A stretch of 64,000 nucleotides of DNA from Locusta migratoria (taxonomy: Eukaryota > Arthropoda > Insecta > Orthoptera > Acrididae). The stretch is taken from positions 565,949,940 to 566,013,939 of the forward strand of contig CM048746.1 of assembly GCA_026315105.1 (NCBI GenBank). Reading direction: 5' to 3'. This document shows positions 61,790-64,000 of this stretch, in pieces; position 1 is the stretch's first letter; each line of letters begins with the position of its first letter. The notes beneath the pieces are model-generated. The model saw nothing but the letters and a program-made list of their open reading frames with translations. It searched no databases and had not been told where the DNA came from. Both the position numbers and the translations under genes were made by a program.

Positions 61790-63480
61790 ACATCGTGCAA
61801 AATTGTACTCAACGCATTCTCTGAGAATTACTTCGAACAATTAATTCATGAGCCAACTAGAATTGTAAATAGATGTGAAAACACACTTGACCTCTTAGCA
61901 ATAAATAATCCTGATGTCATAACGAGCATCAAAACGGATACAGGTATTAGTGAACACAGAGCTGTCTTAGCGAAATTGAATATCGAAAGTCTCAAAGTTA
62001 CCAAAAATAAACGAAAAGTTTATTTGTTCAGGAAAGCAGATAAAAATAAAATACACTGCTTCTTGAAAGATAGCTTCCACTCGTTTCTAACACTAAACGT
62101 AGGTGTAGACCAGATGTGGTTAAAATTCAGAGAAGTGGTATCGACAGCAATTGACAGTTTTATACCAAATAAATTAATAAAAGAAGGAGACGATCCCCCT
62201 TGGTACACAAAACAGGTCAGGACACTGTTGCAAAAGCAAAGGAAAAGGCATACTAAATGTAAACGAACACAAAATCCCAGGATTGGCGATCGTACTCAGA
62301 AGCTCGAAATTTAGCGAGGATTTCAATGCTAGATGCCTGCAATACTTATGACAACGAAACTCTTTCTCGAAATTTGAAAGAAAATCCAAAGAGATTTTGG
62401 TCATATGTTAAATATACTAGGGGCAAAACACAAACAATACCTTCACTACGTGATAGTAATGGCGATCGTGCCGATGACAGCGCTACTAAAGCAGAGTTAC
62501 TAAATATAGCTTTTAGAAACTCATTCACCAAAGAAGACGAAACCAATATTCCAGATTTCGAATTGCGAACAGATGCCGTAATGAGTAACGTAAAAGTAGA
62601 TATCATCGGAGTAGTGCAGCCACTAAAATCACTCAACAAGAACAAGTCTTCTAGTCCGTATTGTATACCCATTAGATTTCTATCTGATTATGCTGAAGCG
62701 ATAGCCCCTTACTTAACAGCCATATACAACCGCTCTCTCAAAGAAGGATCTGTACCAAAAGATTGGAAAGTTGTACAGGCACACCTATATTCAAGAAAGG
62801 CAGTAGGAGTAACCCACTAAACTACAGGCCTATTTCATTGACGTCAATTTGCAGCAGGGTTTTGGAACATATCCTGTATTCAAAAATTATGAATTATCTC
62901 AAACAGAACGATCTATTGACCCAAGTTCAACACGGATTTAGAAAATATCGTTCATGCGAAACACAATTAGCTCTTTATTCACACGAAGTGATGGGTGCTA
63001 TCGACAAGGGTTCGCAAATCGATTCTGTATTTCTTGATTTCCAGAATGCTTTTGACACCGTACCTCACAAACGACTTTTAATCAAACTGCGTGGTTATGG
63101 TATAGCGCCCCAAATTTGCGACTGGATAGGGGATATCCTGTGAGTGAGGACACAGTTTGTAGTAATCGATGGTAAGACATCTACTAAAACAGAGGTATAT
63201 CGAGCGATCCACAGGGTAGTGTTATTTGTCCTCTGCTGTTCCTTATTTATGTAAACGATTTAGGAGAAAATCTAAGTATCTCTCTTAGGTTGTTTGCAGA
63301 TGACGCCGTCATTTGTCGTCTAGTAATATCATCTGACGATCCAAACCAACTGCACAACGATCTGGATAAGATATCACTATAGTGTAAAAATTGGCATTTG
63401 ACTCTAAATAATGAGAAGTGTGAAGTCGTCCACATGAGTACGAAAAGAAATCCGTTAAACTTTGTTTACAAAATAAATCA
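61790..63480 (+). pseudogene. LINE A ORF2: endonuclease end and reverse transcriptase
   Basis: 61790-62314: FEQLIHEPTRIVNRCENTLD, LLAINNPDVITSIKTDTGIS and EHRAVLAKL, the C-terminal endonuclease segment (NTLDL and SEHR where SDH is usual), then KEGDDPPWYTKQVRTLLQKQ. 62326-62820: PKRFWSYVKYTRGK, LKSLNKNKSSSPYCIPIRFL, IYNRSLKEGSVPKDWKVVQ. 62763-63143: FKKGSRSNPLNYRPISLTSI, QVQHGFRKYRSCETQLALYS, DSVFLDFQNAFDTVPHKRLL. Past a frameshift, FADDAVI is recognisable at 63293-63315. The N-terminal half of the endonuclease and any ORF1 are absent. Confidence 0.85.
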
Positions 63481-63488
63481 ATCAAAAG

Positions 63489-63718
63489 TGAAGGCCGTAA
63501 ATGGCCGAGGGGACTGAGGCGCTCCAGTCACGGTCTGCACGGCCACTACGGTCGGGGGTTCTAATCCCTCCTGGGGCATGGATATTTGTGCCGTCCTAGT
63601 TCGTAAGTAGTTCATAAGTAGTTTGTAAGTCTAGGGACTGATGACCCCGTAGTTAAGTCCCATAAGCTTAACAAACATTTGAACATTTTTTTTTTTTTTT
63701 TTTTTTGAAGGCCGTAAA
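63489..63718 (+). repeat. SINE S2 in LINE A, perfect 13 bp target duplication and poly-T tail
   Basis: TGAAGGCCGTAAA at 63489-63501 and 63706-63718. The SINE reads ATGGCCGAGGGGACTGAGGC, CAGTCACGGTCTGCACGGCC, GGGGGTTCTAATCCCTCCTG, body GGATATTTGTGCCGTCC, tail CATAAGCTTAACAAACATTT, GAACATT and a ~20 nt T run. Excision restores LINE A exactly. Confidence 0.95.
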
Positions 63719-64000
63719 CTACACAAAATACCTAGGAATTACTACTACTTCTGACTTAAATTGGAAAGAACAGGTAGATAAAGTCGTGGGAAAGGCGAAC
63801 CAGAGATTGAGTTTTATTGTTAGAACCCTTAAAACATGGAACAGAACTACTAAAGAAACTGATACACTACGCGGGTCCGTTCATTTTTGGAGTATTGCAG
63901 ACCATTGTGGGATCCTTATCAGGTGGGTTTAACGGAGGACATCGAAAGAATCCAAAGAAGGACAGCTCGTTTCGTGTTGTCACGATACAGGGGAGACAGC

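Larger units (their letters stand above)
61760..64000 (+). mobile_element. LINE family A, longest copy, runs off window edge
   Basis: Contains endonuclease C-terminus, full pre-RT and RT, split by an S2 SINE at 63502-63705, and continues past position 64000. Frame breaks occur near 62314, 62800, 63143 and downstream, and a stop follows the motif region around 63380. Confidence 0.88.

Noticed and set aside
61649..61790. Hydrophobic N-terminus before the LINE A endonuclease frame, resembling a signal peptide
   Set aside because: It is AT-rich flanking DNA read through from an upstream ATG; LINE similarity begins near 61790.

Overview
This 64 kb window looks like intergenic DNA from a large, repeat-rich arthropod genome. 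The dense set of tRNA-derived SINEs and the mix of Jockey, RTE-like, CR1/Jockey-like and R1/I-like LINEs, BEL/Pao and Ty3/gypsy LTR elements, and Tc1/mariner elements suggest an insect. I recognise the dominant SINE type from orthopterans (locusts and grasshoppers), but that is recall and was not checked. I find no convincing host protein-coding gene, no rRNA and no canonical tRNA gene. Nearly every interpretable open frame belongs to a decayed mobile element. No CRISPR array, operon or bacterial feature is present.

Layout. 1-560: minus-strand LINE reverse-transcriptase remnant. 1039-5390: a BEL/Pao element on the minus strand with both short LTRs, gag, protease and integrase, but its RT/RNase H core is missing; two small inverted-repeat elements sit in its 5' leader. 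9732-10920: gypsy remnant with a full LTR. 14.5-15.9 kb: a 1.4 kb element with ~110 bp inverted ends around a (CT)n tract. 20.2-21.3 kb: internally deleted mariner. 22.9-23.3 kb: tandem duplication carrying two tRNA-like heads. 25-27.5 kb: two opposed pieces of an RTE-like LINE. 27.8-36.7 kb: a nested complex (CR1/Jockey-like LINE, then a gypsy element split by a Jockey LINE that is itself split by a 1.1 kb LTR-like insertion). 36.9-38.4 kb: second RTE-like LINE. 40.1-41.8 kb: Tc1-like transposase remnant followed by the second copy of the 1.1 kb element. 44.9-48.3 kb: gypsy integrase tail interrupted by the best-preserved LINE (R1/I-like, RT plus RNase H), bounded by a 12 bp target duplication. 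49.2-51.2 kb: dimeric tRNA-like SINEs. 54-60.6 kb: LINE fragments and a Tc1/mariner-type element containing a SINE that contains another SINE. 61.8-64 kb: a long LINE running off the window edge.

The elements do not work together as a pathway. The sequence records successive insertions whose relative ages can be read from nesting. The most interesting items are the 1.1 kb LTR-like family with unusual ends, two related ~180 bp inverted-repeat elements with a possible 9 bp target duplication, the three-level nest at 55.86-57.32 kb, and a conserved tail module shared by different SINE families. I did not find a clear new functional system.
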